Positions 34,016-42,133 of a stretch of DNA of 54,175 bases are shown here, piece by piece. Under the pieces are notes generated by a model, which saw only the letters and a program-made list of their open reading frames with translations, was not told the DNA's origin and made no database searches. The stretch covers positions 1 to 54,175 of the forward strand of contig JBDRHL010000052.1 of the NCBI GenBank assembly GCA_043816955.1, in the 5' to 3' direction. The first letter of the stretch is position 1. Each line of letters starts with the position of its first letter. A program made the translations under genes and the position numbers. This stretch comes from JBDRHL01 sp043816955. Lineage in GTDB: Bacteria > Planctomycetota > Phycisphaerae > Sedimentisphaerales > CAYZTY01.

Positions 34016-35749
34016 CTATTTATATTTCTGTAATTCCGTGGGGACATACCATTCTTCGTATTTCAAGCCGAGCTTGTGAATGATAACATTTTTGAAACGC
34101 CGGTCAAGTAAACGGAAGGTTGGCCGAGCGTACAGAAATGTATAAGGCTGCTGCTCATGGAGGATCCGGTGCAGCCTGTGGTAAAGTCTGTTTCGCTGGT
34201 CATCATCCATTGTTCGCCTTGCAAGGGTGATCAGTTCATCTGCCTGGTTGTTGCGAAAGCCTACATAATTCGACCCGCGGTTGCCGATCTGCGACGAGTG
34301 CCATAACTGGTACGGATCTTCAAGTATATCACCTCCCCAGCCCATCACCATTGCTTCAAAATTCCGATCATTAAGTCTTGTAATCACAACCGACCACTCA
34401 TAAGGGTCCGGTACAACCTCAATGCCCACCTTTGCCGCTTCGTCCTTGATGAGCTTTGCAAGCCGCTGGTAAAATGTCGATGCGCTTGAATACATGAACT
34501 TGAACCTGAAGGGATTGCCGTCCTTGTCCCGCAACCCGTCCCCGTCACTATCCATCCATCCGGCCTGATCGAGCAACCGGGCGGCCCTTGCCGGATCGTA
34601 AGGCCATGGCTCGATATTCGGGTCGTTCTGCGGTCCGTAAATATAAAACGGGCCTGTAATTGTTCTGGCGTTGCCGCGAAGAAGATGGGTTACTATCTTA
34701 TCTCTGTCGATAACGTGCGTCATAGCCAGGCGAACCAGCCGGTCTGAAAAGAACCGGGTGTCCTGATTCCACCCTATGTAATAAAACGGCGCGCCAGGGT
34801 TCCAGTACGAGAGGCAGTAAAAGTCCTGATTGAACTGTTCGTCCTTCTGTAATTCGGCAAACTGTTCAGGGTCCGGAATTACGAGGTCAACATTCCCGGC
34901 CCGCAGCGCCTGAACGCTTGCTATATCATTGGGTATGAAACGATAAATAATTTTTTTTATTTTCGGCTTGGCACCCCAATAATTCTCATTGCGACGAAGA
35001 ACGACCTCTCTGCCCATTTCCCATTTTTCGAAAACATAAGGCCCGCTGCCCACCGGATTCGAAATGTGCCTGTTAAATTTCGCCGCATCATCAAATGCAT
35101 ATACATGCCTTGGCAGAATTCCTATATCCCAGAAACAAAGGTTCTCCAGTGCTTTGAAGTACGGCCTTTTCATGTAAAATTTCACGAGACGGTCATCAAC
35201 CTTCTCGACATGATCAACATCAACGTAAAGGTTGGCTATATTAGCTGCGTCCACACCAGGATTCATGATTGTTTCGTATGTAAAAACCACGTCGTCAGCA
35301 GTGAGAGAGGCCCCATCTGAAAAATATACACCCTTCCTCAAATGGAAAGTGATTTCCAACCCATCGGCTGATATATCATAGGTTTCCGCCAGCCGGGGCA
35401 TCAGTCTTATCCGGTCATGATCGTAGTCGAGTAACGGCTCGAATATATATGGAACCGTTATCCACCGCCCGTATATATCCCTGTCAACCGAGATCGGATT
35501 CAATGTCTTCGGTTCGACGCGAAAAGCCCAGATCAGCCAGTCTCCTTCATCATCACCATATCCACCCACCGATAAAGTCGAAGATTTATCTCTGTCAGGC
35601 AACAGATGAACATTCGTTATAGTTTCTCCCAACCGATCTATCGCCTCAAAAAAACGTTCATTCCTGCGCATCAGCTTGTATTGAAGCAGAACAATCACCC
35701 CAAGAAGCAAAAACACAAAGACAATAAAAGGCCCCCTGTGCCTATTCAT
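34016..35749 (-). CDS. Membrane-anchored peptide-type substrate-binding protein (paralogue 2)
   Basis: Paralogue of the next gene, same length (577 residues) and order: membrane helix (about 8-26), short linker, then the family 5 binding domain starting near 74 (LIWAFRVEPKTL). Shared blocks include FSDGASLTADDVVFTYETIM, NPVGSGPYVFEKWEMGREVV and WHSSQIGNRGSNYVGF. Differences are spread along the whole length, so the duplication is old and the two probably bind different ligands. GGAGG lies ten bases before the ATG. With 36 bases between the paralogues and one permease set downstream, they likely share the transporter. Confidence 0.88.
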   Translation of the reverse strand: MNRHRGPFIVFVFLLLGVIVLLQYKLMRRNERFFEAIDRLGETITNVHLLPDRDKSSTLSVGGYGDDEGDWLIWAFRVEPKTLNPISVDRDIYGRWITVPYIFEPLLDYDHDRIRLMPRLAETYDISADGLEITFHLRKGVYFSDGASLTADDVVFTYETIMNPGVDAANIANLYVDVDHVEKVDDRLVKFYMKRPYFKALENLCFWDIGILPRHVYAFDDAAKFNRHISNPVGSGPYVFEKWEMGREVVLRRNENYWGAKPKIKKIIYRFIPNDIASVQALRAGNVDLVIPDPEQFAELQKDEQFNQDFYCLSYWNPGAPFYYIGWNQDTRFFSDRLVRLAMTHVIDRDKIVTHLLRGNARTITGPFYIYGPQNDPNIEPWPYDPARAARLLDQAGWMDSDGDGLRDKDGNPFRFKFMYSSASTFYQRLAKLIKDEAAKVGIEVVPDPYEWSVVITRLNDRNFEAMVMGWGGDILEDPYQLWHSSQIGNRGSNYVGFRNNQADELITLARRTMDDDQRNRLYHRLHRILHEQQPYTFLYARPTFRLLDRRFKNVIIHKLGLKYEEWYVPTELQKYK

Positions 35750-35844
35750 TATCCCAAACCTCCCGTGTTCGGCAGCAGTCTGTTCTACCAGTCGTGTTCA
35801 GTCTGAAGAATCCGTTCTTTTTAAGGCAGGCGTCAGGGGCCGGC

Positions 35845-36963
35845 TTATTTGTCTTTTTGAGGTTTTGGAGGCTCCGGCAGGGCGGCAGGAGCGTTTCCCT
35901 GCGGGCCATAATTGAAGCCCAGCGCCTCACCAAGCCGGCCGGTTTTATCGGCGGTGCCGAAAAGAGATTCATATTCCGCACGTAAAACCGCAAGATTTTC
36001 TTTCTCAATCGCGTTCTTAATCGTTGCCTGCTGAACACCAAGAAGTTTCGGCAGCACGATCTGTTCGATCTCCACCATTGTCGAGACCAGTTGGCGTTTT
36101 GAGTCGGTCCCGATAAACTGTGCGCCCATGAGGTATTTCTGAACCACAGAGGCGTATAACTGCCCGAAACATCTCGCTGCGGCCTGTTTTTGCTCACCCT
36201 GAGTCTCGCCGATCACCTCAGCCAGGCCAGCCAGTATGGCTCCATCGAGCAGCTCATCCTGAACGTTCCATGCCTTATACTCATTTATTCGCGCATTACC
36301 TATTTCGACAAGCAGCCTGCGAGTCTCACTTGTCTTGACATTTATGCAGAAATCCACAAACAGACCCATCACCGCGGGGGAACTTTCCGTCCCGATGCGC
36401 TTAGTCATGCTGCTGACAACCTCCCGGAACAGTTTGGAAGAGGCCGGCCCGAGTGCATTCAACTGCGATATGATCGTCTTATTCATGACCGCATGAGCCG
36501 CCCAGTACCTGACCATGGCATTATCATCGTCCAGCAAAGGCAGCGCCACTTCACCAAGCTCCTCCTTTGCCAGGCTGTCCAGCAGAATCAGAAGATTTGC
36601 GACAATCTTTTTTGCTTTACTCCGCGGGGTAATCTTATCGGCTTGTGCCAGCCCTTCCGGCAGGTTCTTTTTTATCGATGCGACAAACTGCGCCTCATAC
36701 CGGGCTTGTACCGCCTGCTCAAGAGGATTTCGTCGTTCAAAAAGCATTTGTCGCAGCTCGATGATGTCGGAGATTTCTTCGGCGGCAAGTATTTCCTTTA
36801 TACTCTCTGCGACAAAATCATCGATAACCGCAAAATCAGCTTCCTGCAGAGTGGTGTTTTTTCGTGTCTTGTCAATTCGGTAAGTGTCAAGCCCCCAGCC
36901 TTGCAGAGTCAGTATTGCAAAGGCGGCACCAAAACATACAAGCCATGGAAGTTTTCTGATCAT
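35845..36963 (-). CDS. Secreted all-helical protein of unknown function, HEAT-like
   Basis: A 372-residue protein with an N-terminal signal (RKLPWLVCFGAAFAILTLQG) and then almost only helices, with HEAT-like pairs such as LLILLDSLAKEELGEVALPL followed by DDDNAMVRYWAAHAVMNKTI. The C terminus is Pro- and Lys-rich. No catalytic motif is visible. ATG at 36963 is chosen because GAGGA lies ten bases upstream; an in-frame GTG nine bases earlier would leave only one base of spacing. It opens the run leading to the two binding proteins and OppBCDF, 95 bases before the first, so a periplasmic role linked to that transporter is possible. I do not recognise the family. Confidence 0.7.
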   Translation of the reverse strand: MIRKLPWLVCFGAAFAILTLQGWGLDTYRIDKTRKNTTLQEADFAVIDDFVAESIKEILAAEEISDIIELRQMLFERRNPLEQAVQARYEAQFVASIKKNLPEGLAQADKITPRSKAKKIVANLLILLDSLAKEELGEVALPLLDDDNAMVRYWAAHAVMNKTIISQLNALGPASSKLFREVVSSMTKRIGTESSPAVMGLFVDFCINVKTSETRRLLVEIGNARINEYKAWNVQDELLDGAILAGLAEVIGETQGEQKQAAARCFGQLYASVVQKYLMGAQFIGTDSKRQLVSTMVEIEQIVLPKLLGVQQATIKNAIEKENLAVLRAEYESLFGTADKTGRLGEALGFNYGPQGNAPAALPEPPKPQKDK

Positions 36964-37004
36964 ATTTTGCACATCCTCAACTTAAACCGCTTAAATCGAG
37001 CATC

Positions 37005-37033
37005 AGAATATACTTTCACCTGCCTGCTGTCAA
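37005..37033 (-). promoter_or_regulatory. Candidate sigma-70 promoter of the transporter operon
   Basis: A perfect TTGACA (37028-37033) and TATTCT (37005-37010) are 17 bp apart on the minus strand. Transcription would begin near 36998, about 35 bases before the first gene. It lies in the 175-base gap divergent to rtcB. Confidence 0.6.
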
Positions 37034-37109
37034 GGTGTTTTGCCGGTAAATACCCTTTGTTATGGGACAAACTTGTGGATAGAACATCACTTTTGTGATA
37101 AACTGGAAA

Positions 37110-37115
37110 TATAAT
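37110..37115 (+). promoter_or_regulatory. Candidate -10 box of rtcB
   Basis: A perfect TATAAT lies 23 bases before the rtcB ATG. No good -35 box is found at 16-18 bp, so the call is tentative. The leader would be about 17 nt with no clear Shine-Dalgarno. Confidence 0.35.
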
Positions 37116-37138
37116 AGCCAATCGAACTGCTGGTAATA

Positions 37139-38581
37139 ATGGCCGAAAGAGAGTACAAAACAACGCGGATTGATGAGATACGTCTGTCACTGGACAGGAC
37201 CGGACAGATGATCACCGATGCCACAATCTTCGCCTCCGACAAGATAAAGCTCGAACCCGATGCCATCAGCCAGCTTTATGATGCTGCCTGCCTGCCGCCT
37301 GCCCGAAAGGTTCTCGCCACGGCTGATTTACACGTAGGATTCGGTGTTCCGATCGGCTCGGTCATTGGAATGGACAACGCGATTATGCCCGCTGCTGTCG
37401 GATACGATGTAAACTGCGGCATGCGGCTTCTTCGCACGCCGTTTTTCAAAGGCCAGATCGACATTGAAAAAATTGCCAATTCAATTGCCAGAGAAATACC
37501 GCTTGGCGAAGGCAAAAGCAATCTTGCCCTTTCCAAAGACAGCCTGGAAGCCGTCGTTTCGCGGGGAGTCGGTACAATTGCCATGCTCGCTCAAAAAACC
37601 AGCCACAGGGCGTGGGACGCATTCGATCCCGCTGAATTTCACGACGATACCCGCTGTATCGAAGAAAGCGGCAGTATGCCCGGCAATTTCGCTGCCGTTC
37701 CCGCTCTTGCTATACAGAAAGGTGCCGACCAGTTGGGGACCCTCGGCGGAGGAAACCATTTTATTGAAATCCAGGCCATTCAGCAGATACTCGATAACGA
37801 TCTGGCGCGTTTGTTCGGTCTGTCCTGCAACCAGATTGTTGTGATGATTCACTCCGGGTCGCGCCGGTTCGGATACGAAGTCGCGGATGAATACATGCGT
37901 GCTGCTGCTGCCAGTCCGCAAATGCAGGGCCGTCCGCCGATGCTTTCATACCTCAGCACCGATGCCAAACTGGGCAGCAAATACATAGATGCGATGTATG
38001 CAGCGGCAAATTTCGCCTTTGTCAATCGGCAGATTATGACGCTGCTGGTCCGAAGATGCTTTAACTATATGTTCGGCAAAACACCCCTGCAGCTTATCTA
38101 TGACGTTCCCCACAACATGGCCAAGCTTGAACAACACGGCGGAAAACAACTGTGGGTACATCGCAAAGGGGCAACAAGAGCATTCGGTCCGGACCGTATG
38201 AGAGGCACCGACTTTGCCCGGACAGGCCAGCCTATTATTACACCAGGCTCCATGGGAACCGCGAGCTATCTGATGGTTGGTACAGGAGATTCCGACGAAT
38301 CACTCTGCTCGGTGAACCACGGAGCAGGCAGGGTAATGAGCAGAAGCGCGGCAACGGGAAAATCCCGCCGGGGCAAAACCGTAAAACCACCGCTGATAAG
38401 CGATGACGAATTCAAACGATCCATGTCAGGCGTAAAACTCATCACGGCGAATAAAAAAGGTATAAAGGAAGAGGCCCCGGGTGCTTACAAGGATATTGAT
38501 GAAGTCGTCCGAATCGTTGTTGCCTCGGGCTGGGCAAAAGCAGTTGCAAGAATGGTTCCGCTAGCTGTCTTGAAAGGATAA
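37139..38581 (+). CDS. rtcB: RNA-splicing ligase RtcB
   Basis: GTP- and Mn2+-dependent ligase that joins 2',3'-cyclic phosphate (or 3'-phosphate) and 5'-hydroxyl RNA ends, used in RNA repair or tRNA splicing. The metal-binding block is VGYDVNCGMRLLR (Cys93) after ATADLHVGFGVPIG. Other family blocks are TLGGGNHFIEI, MIHSGSRRFG and the guanylation-site region NHGAGRVMSR (His394 by position). At 480 residues it matches the long RtcB form. No archease, RtcA or RtcR gene is next to it, so the regulation known from E. coli does not apply directly. Confidence 0.95.
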   Translation: MAEREYKTTRIDEIRLSLDRTGQMITDATIFASDKIKLEPDAISQLYDAACLPPARKVLATADLHVGFGVPIGSVIGMDNAIMPAAVGYDVNCGMRLLRTPFFKGQIDIEKIANSIAREIPLGEGKSNLALSKDSLEAVVSRGVGTIAMLAQKTSHRAWDAFDPAEFHDDTRCIEESGSMPGNFAAVPALAIQKGADQLGTLGGGNHFIEIQAIQQILDNDLARLFGLSCNQIVVMIHSGSRRFGYEVADEYMRAAAASPQMQGRPPMLSYLSTDAKLGSKYIDAMYAAANFAFVNRQIMTLLVRRCFNYMFGKTPLQLIYDVPHNMAKLEQHGGKQLWVHRKGATRAFGPDRMRGTDFARTGQPIITPGSMGTASYLMVGTGDSDESLCSVNHGAGRVMSRSAATGKSRRGKTVKPPLISDDEFKRSMSGVKLITANKKGIKEEAPGAYKDIDEVVRIVVASGWAKAVARMVPLAVLKG

Positions 38582-38697
38582 TCGGCCCCAAATTGCCGGC
38601 TAATCATCATAACGCTCAAAAGTCAGGTTCAAGGCGGAAAAAGCCGATATATAATCATATGAATTTGTGTTTTTGCAACAAAATACGGTATTGGCGG

Positions 38698-39708
38698 ATG
38701 AAGAAGTATTTTATTATTACTGCTTTTATCCTGGCAGTGCTCGGAGGCTGTAAGCCTGAAAAGCGGCGAGAGGTGATCGATGTACAGGCTGAAACAATTC
38801 CCGCCGAAAGCCTTGAGCCGAATACAGCCGCTCTTCGCCTGGCAGAACCTAATCAGCCTGCCTTGCCGGGGTTGCAGGCGGAGTTAAGTATACCGCCCGA
38901 GGAGCCTAATAAGATACAGCAGCAAAGCAGCCCTGCAGGGCCGAGTACAACAGAAAGGCTTTTTGGCAAGTGTGGTCGACTCCTGCAAAAATATGTTGAT
39001 GCAGCCGGCAACGTCAATTATAAGGCGCTCAACGTGGGTCGTGAAGACCTGAAGGAAATACTGGCTGCCTTTGCTTCACTCGACCCGAACGACTACAGCG
39101 TTTGGCCCAGAAACGACCAGATTGCGTTCTGGATAAACACCTATAATCTTTGTACGTTGAAAATCATCATTGACAACTATCCAATAAAGCCAAATCCCTT
39201 TAAGACCATACTCTATCCACCAAACAGCATCATGCAGATTGCCAGTCCGTGGAACAGATACACTTTTTCTGTCATGAAAGTTAAATACACGCTGCGAGAA
39301 ATAGAACGCAACATTTTTCTTCGGGAATTTGCCGACGTACGAACATGTTTTGCCCTGACTTATGCCAGTGTCAGCGGAGCCCGATTGCGGAATGAAGCAT
39401 ACACAGGCCAGAAACTCCAGACACAGCTTAACAGCCAAATCATCGAATTTCTATCCAATCGAGAGGGATTTGCTATTGATACCCAGGAAGCGCGCGTCTA
39501 TTTGTCAGCGGTTTTCAAGTGGTACAGTGACAGCTTTGTAGAAAAGTTCGGCACAACCACGCAATTCGGCGACAAGGCCCCTGAGTTGAGAGCAATACTT
39601 AATTTCATCTGCGGGTATATCGACCGAAAAGACGTTGACTACCTGGCGAGAAAAAATTATTCCGTATTGTACCGAAAATACGACTGGACTCTGAACGAAG
39701 CAAAATGA
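38698..39708 (+). CDS. DUF547-containing lipoprotein
   Basis: A 336-residue predicted lipoprotein: signal KKYFIITAFILAVLGGC with lipobox LGGC, then a Pro/Glu-rich linker of about 80 residues, then a DUF547 domain. DUF547 hallmarks seen are AFWINTYNLCTLKIIIDNYP, the KYTLREIERNIF block, and CFALTYASVSGARLRNEAYT. The domain is widespread in bacteria and plants, and its biochemical role is unsettled. ATG at 38698 was chosen for the lipobox spacing; the frame is open upstream. It stands alone after rtcB, 116 bases downstream of its stop. Confidence 0.85.
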   Translation: MKKYFIITAFILAVLGGCKPEKRREVIDVQAETIPAESLEPNTAALRLAEPNQPALPGLQAELSIPPEEPNKIQQQSSPAGPSTTERLFGKCGRLLQKYVDAAGNVNYKALNVGREDLKEILAAFASLDPNDYSVWPRNDQIAFWINTYNLCTLKIIIDNYPIKPNPFKTILYPPNSIMQIASPWNRYTFSVMKVKYTLREIERNIFLREFADVRTCFALTYASVSGARLRNEAYTGQKLQTQLNSQIIEFLSNREGFAIDTQEARVYLSAVFKWYSDSFVEKFGTTTQFGDKAPELRAILNFICGYIDRKDVDYLARKNYSVLYRKYDWTLNEAK

Positions 39709-39742
39709 CCCCGAGGATGGTACTGTAAGGGGGGCATGCGCA

Positions 39743-39848
39743 TAAAAATGGCGAGGTGGTGGAACCGGCTGGGGGGGAAACCGGTGGACCACGCTGCCTC
39801 GCCGAGGATCGTAAGTTGCTCTCGCAACGTACAATGCAAAAAGCAACC
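39743..39848 (-). ncRNA. Candidate small RNA of about 105 nt
   Basis: A free-standing minus-strand transcript is predicted between a near-consensus promoter and an intrinsic terminator, in the largest gene-free stretch of the window (39709-40091). The first hairpin is GUUGC-GAGA-GCAAC (39815-39828), five pairs closed by a GNRA tetraloop, with three more pairs outside it. The second is a 54-base terminator hairpin with stems GGCGAGG/CCTCGCC, GTGG/CCAC and CCGG/CCGG and an apical loop TTTCCCCCCCAG. A cytosine-only loop could pair with Shine-Dalgarno or G-rich mRNA, as C-rich-loop regulators do in Firmicutes. It lacks the SRP RNA motif, 6S and RNase P features, and no good open frame exists. No known family recognised. 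Confidence 0.65.
39744..39803 (-). terminator. Intrinsic terminator of the candidate small RNA
   Basis: The seven-pair base stem GGCGAGG/CCTCGCC (39750-39756 with 39797-39803) is followed on the minus strand by ATTTTTATG. The orientation with a U-tract exists only on the minus strand, so it does not terminate the DUF547 gene. Confidence 0.65.
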
Positions 39849-39851
39849 CTG

Positions 39852-39880
39852 ATTCTAGCAGTTTGCGCCAGCACTGTCAA
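39852..39880 (-). promoter_or_regulatory. Strong sigma-70 promoter of the candidate small RNA
   Basis: A perfect TTGACA (39875-39880) and TAGAAT (39852-39857) are exactly 17 bp apart on the minus strand, 11 of 12 consensus positions. Transcription should begin at one of the G residues at 39847-39849. Confidence 0.75.
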
Positions 39881-39976
39881 GGGCAAAAAATAGAAGAATC
39901 AGATTTTTTTTTGCTGCGGAGAGGCTGTTTTATTCGGACCAGGAAATTGCACATAAGACACACTATGAGACATTAC

Positions 39977-40000
39977 ATATCCACTTTGAGATATATCCAC
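39977..40000 (+). repeat. Two direct copies of ATATCCAC upstream of the topoisomerase gene
   Basis: ATATCCAC occurs at 39977-39984 and again at 39993-40000, 16 bp from start to start. They lie about 92-115 bases before the topoisomerase ATG, and 97 or more bases upstream of the small RNA promoter. They could be a regulator site; by length alone chance is possible. Confidence 0.3.
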
Positions 40001-40091
40001 ATCATTGTAGATAACTTGTATATTTGCTTTTTAGGCAGTAAATTATGCGGATACTGTTTTGTGACATTAACATTTAACATGGAGTGAGCAA

Positions 40092-41189
40092 ATGCCTAAA
40101 ACAACAAGAAGCGCCAGCGTGTCAAAGAAGATTGTCGATACCGCCGAGGATGTGCAGACAAAGATTCTCAAAAAGCAAAAGCCTACTATGAGCACTCCCA
40201 TCCGAGCGCTGTCTAACGTGAAATATCAGGCGAAGAAGGGTTATTTCGAAATACTGGGAAAAGAAAAAAAGCGAACACTGACGGTACTTACCGTAAAAAC
40301 ATTCGCACAGACCCTCAAGATGATGGCTCTTGCCAAAGAGCTGATAGATACCGATGACATGGCAACGAAACGGGAAGCCTACTACATCTCCAAGAACTGG
40401 GACAAGGCAGGATTTTGCGAACAGGCTGAATCGGACACTATCATGGACGATGTTGAAGCAATGTTTCGCGTCAATCGTGAACAGCTCAAATTCATACCGG
40501 AAGAAAAAGGAGGAGACGTCGCAGGCAGGCTCATAGTGATCGATACAGATTCGAAGGGCAAAAAGCTGCAAATTGACTGTACAAAATTCGGCAGCGGGGC
40601 CTATTCGATACCCATCGAAGTGGAAGAACTCAAATTCAAGAGTAATGCGAAATTTATTCTTGCGATTGAAACGGCGGGTATGTTTCAAAGACTTGTCAAG
40701 TACGACTACTGGGCAAAGAAAGACTGCATACTTATAAGCATGGGAGGCGTTCCAACACGGGCGTGCAGACGTTTTATTCGCAGGCTGGCCGATTCACTCA
40801 GGATTCCTGTCTACGCATTCGTTGACGGTGATCCGTACGGGTACTTTAATATCTACAGAACGCTGAAGGTCGGCTCAGGCAACGCAGCCCATCTGAACCA
40901 GTTTTTTTGTGTTCCGTCGGTAAGTTTCCTCGGCGTTACGCCGCAGGATGTAATAGACTACAAGCTGCCGACGCATCCGCTTAAAGAAGTGGATATAAAA
41001 CGGGCGAAAGACGCCCTGAAGAACGATCCATTCGTCAAACACCACAAACCCTGGCAGGCCGCGATAAACCAGATGCTTAAAATGGGTGTTCGTGTCGAAC
41101 AGCAGGCATTTGCGAAACACGGTTTGGACTTTGTAGTCAACCGGTATCTGCCGGACAAGCTGAAGAATCCGTCAGAATTTCTGCCCTGA
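40092..41189 (+). CDS. DNA topoisomerase VI subunit A / Spo11-like protein
   Basis: Homologue of the DNA-cutting subunit of type IIB topoisomerase and of Spo11. The winged-helix domain carries the catalytic tyrosine in TKREAYYISKNW (Tyr98, or Tyr97). The Toprim domain supplies the metal-binding acids: Glu193 in LAIETAGMFQRLV and the DGDPYG motif (Asp245, Asp247). The C terminus keeps VDIKRAKDAL. At 365 residues it matches archaeal TopVIA, and all catalytic residues are present, so it should be active. GGAG lies seven bases before the ATG. The GHKL ATPase subunit B, normally adjacent, is not in the window: flanking genes are a DUF547 lipoprotein and yggS. Topo VI is mainly archaeal and plant, with scattered bacterial cases. 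Confidence 0.92.
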   Translation: MPKTTRSASVSKKIVDTAEDVQTKILKKQKPTMSTPIRALSNVKYQAKKGYFEILGKEKKRTLTVLTVKTFAQTLKMMALAKELIDTDDMATKREAYYISKNWDKAGFCEQAESDTIMDDVEAMFRVNREQLKFIPEEKGGDVAGRLIVIDTDSKGKKLQIDCTKFGSGAYSIPIEVEELKFKSNAKFILAIETAGMFQRLVKYDYWAKKDCILISMGGVPTRACRRFIRRLADSLRIPVYAFVDGDPYGYFNIYRTLKVGSGNAAHLNQFFCVPSVSFLGVTPQDVIDYKLPTHPLKEVDIKRAKDALKNDPFVKHHKPWQAAINQMLKMGVRVEQQAFAKHGLDFVVNRYLPDKLKNPSEFLP

Positions 41190-41252
41190 TAATTTTTGTC
41201 TGGAACGGAACATGCTGCAATGGTATCCTGAGGTTAACAAACAGAAGAATCA

Positions 41253-41984
41253 ATGGGAGCGATGGCTACAATTGCTGAAAAAATCGGGCAGGTGCGTGAC
41301 AATATACAAGCGGCAGCCGAGCGAAGCGGCCGGGATATAAGCCGTATTAAACTTATTATCGTCACAAAGTCCACCGACACTGACAGCATCAAGGAAGTTA
41401 TTCGCCTTGGGTTCTGCGACTTTGGCGAGAATCGCGTCGGGCAGTTGAAGAAAGTTTCTTCCGAGATAGCCGAATTTCTCACTGAATTCCATGGTGCCCC
41501 GAACATTCCGCAAAAAGTAAACTGGCATATGATCGGGCATCTACAGCGCAACAAAGTTCGTCAGGTGCTGCCGATAGCCTGCCTGATTCATTCGCTTGAC
41601 ACCCTTCGGCTGGCTGAAGAATTAAACTCAGTAGCCGGAAAACTTGGAGTCAGAGCCGATGTCCTTTTACAGGTAAATTCGTCTGGCGAGCCGCAGAAGT
41701 ACGGCGTACCGGTTGGAGCCGCCACTCACATGGCTGAGCAGATTCAGACTCTGCCAAAGCTCAGCCTAAGAGGTTTGATGACGATGGCACCGCTTACGCA
41801 TGATAAAGATACTGTGCGAGCCTGTTTTGTTCGTGCAAGGGAACTGTTTGAAGAAATCCGCGGTAACAAACTTGTGGGTAAAGACTTTACCGAATTGAGT
41901 ATGGGTATGAGCCAGGATTACGAAATAGCGGTAGAAGAAGGAGCGACTATTCTTCGTATCGGCTCAGCAATATTCACAAGGTAA
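41253..41984 (+). CDS. yggS: PLP homeostasis protein, YggS/PROSC family
   Basis: Pyridoxal-phosphate-binding protein with an alanine-racemase-like barrel, without known catalysis, that buffers PLP and affects amino-acid pools. The PLP lysine is in KLIIVTKSTDTD (Lys about 38). Other blocks are CDFGENRVGQL, WHMIGHLQRNKV, LLQVNSSGEPQKYG, LSMGMSQDYEIA and the final RIGSAIF. The 243 residues fit. ATG at 41253 is used; a second in-frame ATG three codons later is possible. In many bacteria yggS lies beside pilT or pilus genes; here pilT is 11 kb away. Confidence 0.94.
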   Translation: MGAMATIAEKIGQVRDNIQAAAERSGRDISRIKLIIVTKSTDTDSIKEVIRLGFCDFGENRVGQLKKVSSEIAEFLTEFHGAPNIPQKVNWHMIGHLQRNKVRQVLPIACLIHSLDTLRLAEELNSVAGKLGVRADVLLQVNSSGEPQKYGVPVGAATHMAEQIQTLPKLSLRGLMTMAPLTHDKDTVRACFVRARELFEEIRGNKLVGKDFTELSMGMSQDYEIAVEEGATILRIGSAIFTR

Positions 41985-42133
41985 GTTGATCGAATTTGGT
42001 TTGTTTACAATCGACAGGGGTTGGGTAGTCACGTCAAAAAAGCGGTTAAGTCCTTGTGTTTCAGTGACGAAGTAGATTTTGATGACGTTAAGCCTTCCAA
42101 CAGGGCGTATAAGGTCAAGGTCCGGTAACAGAA

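Noticed and set aside
36190..37098. Long plus-strand open frame antisense to the secreted helical protein
   Set aside because: The minus-strand protein has a signal peptide, ribosome binding site and promoter. The antisense reading is Cys/His-rich noise and runs into the promoter region.
39744..39803. The same hairpin as terminator of the DUF547 gene
   Set aside because: On the plus strand no U-tract follows the stem; the U-tract exists only in the minus-strand reading.
39743..39848. Candidate small RNA as the signal recognition particle RNA
   Set aside because: Length and hairpin form are suggestive, but the universally conserved CAGGYCCGGAAGGAAGCAG-type element is absent on both strands.
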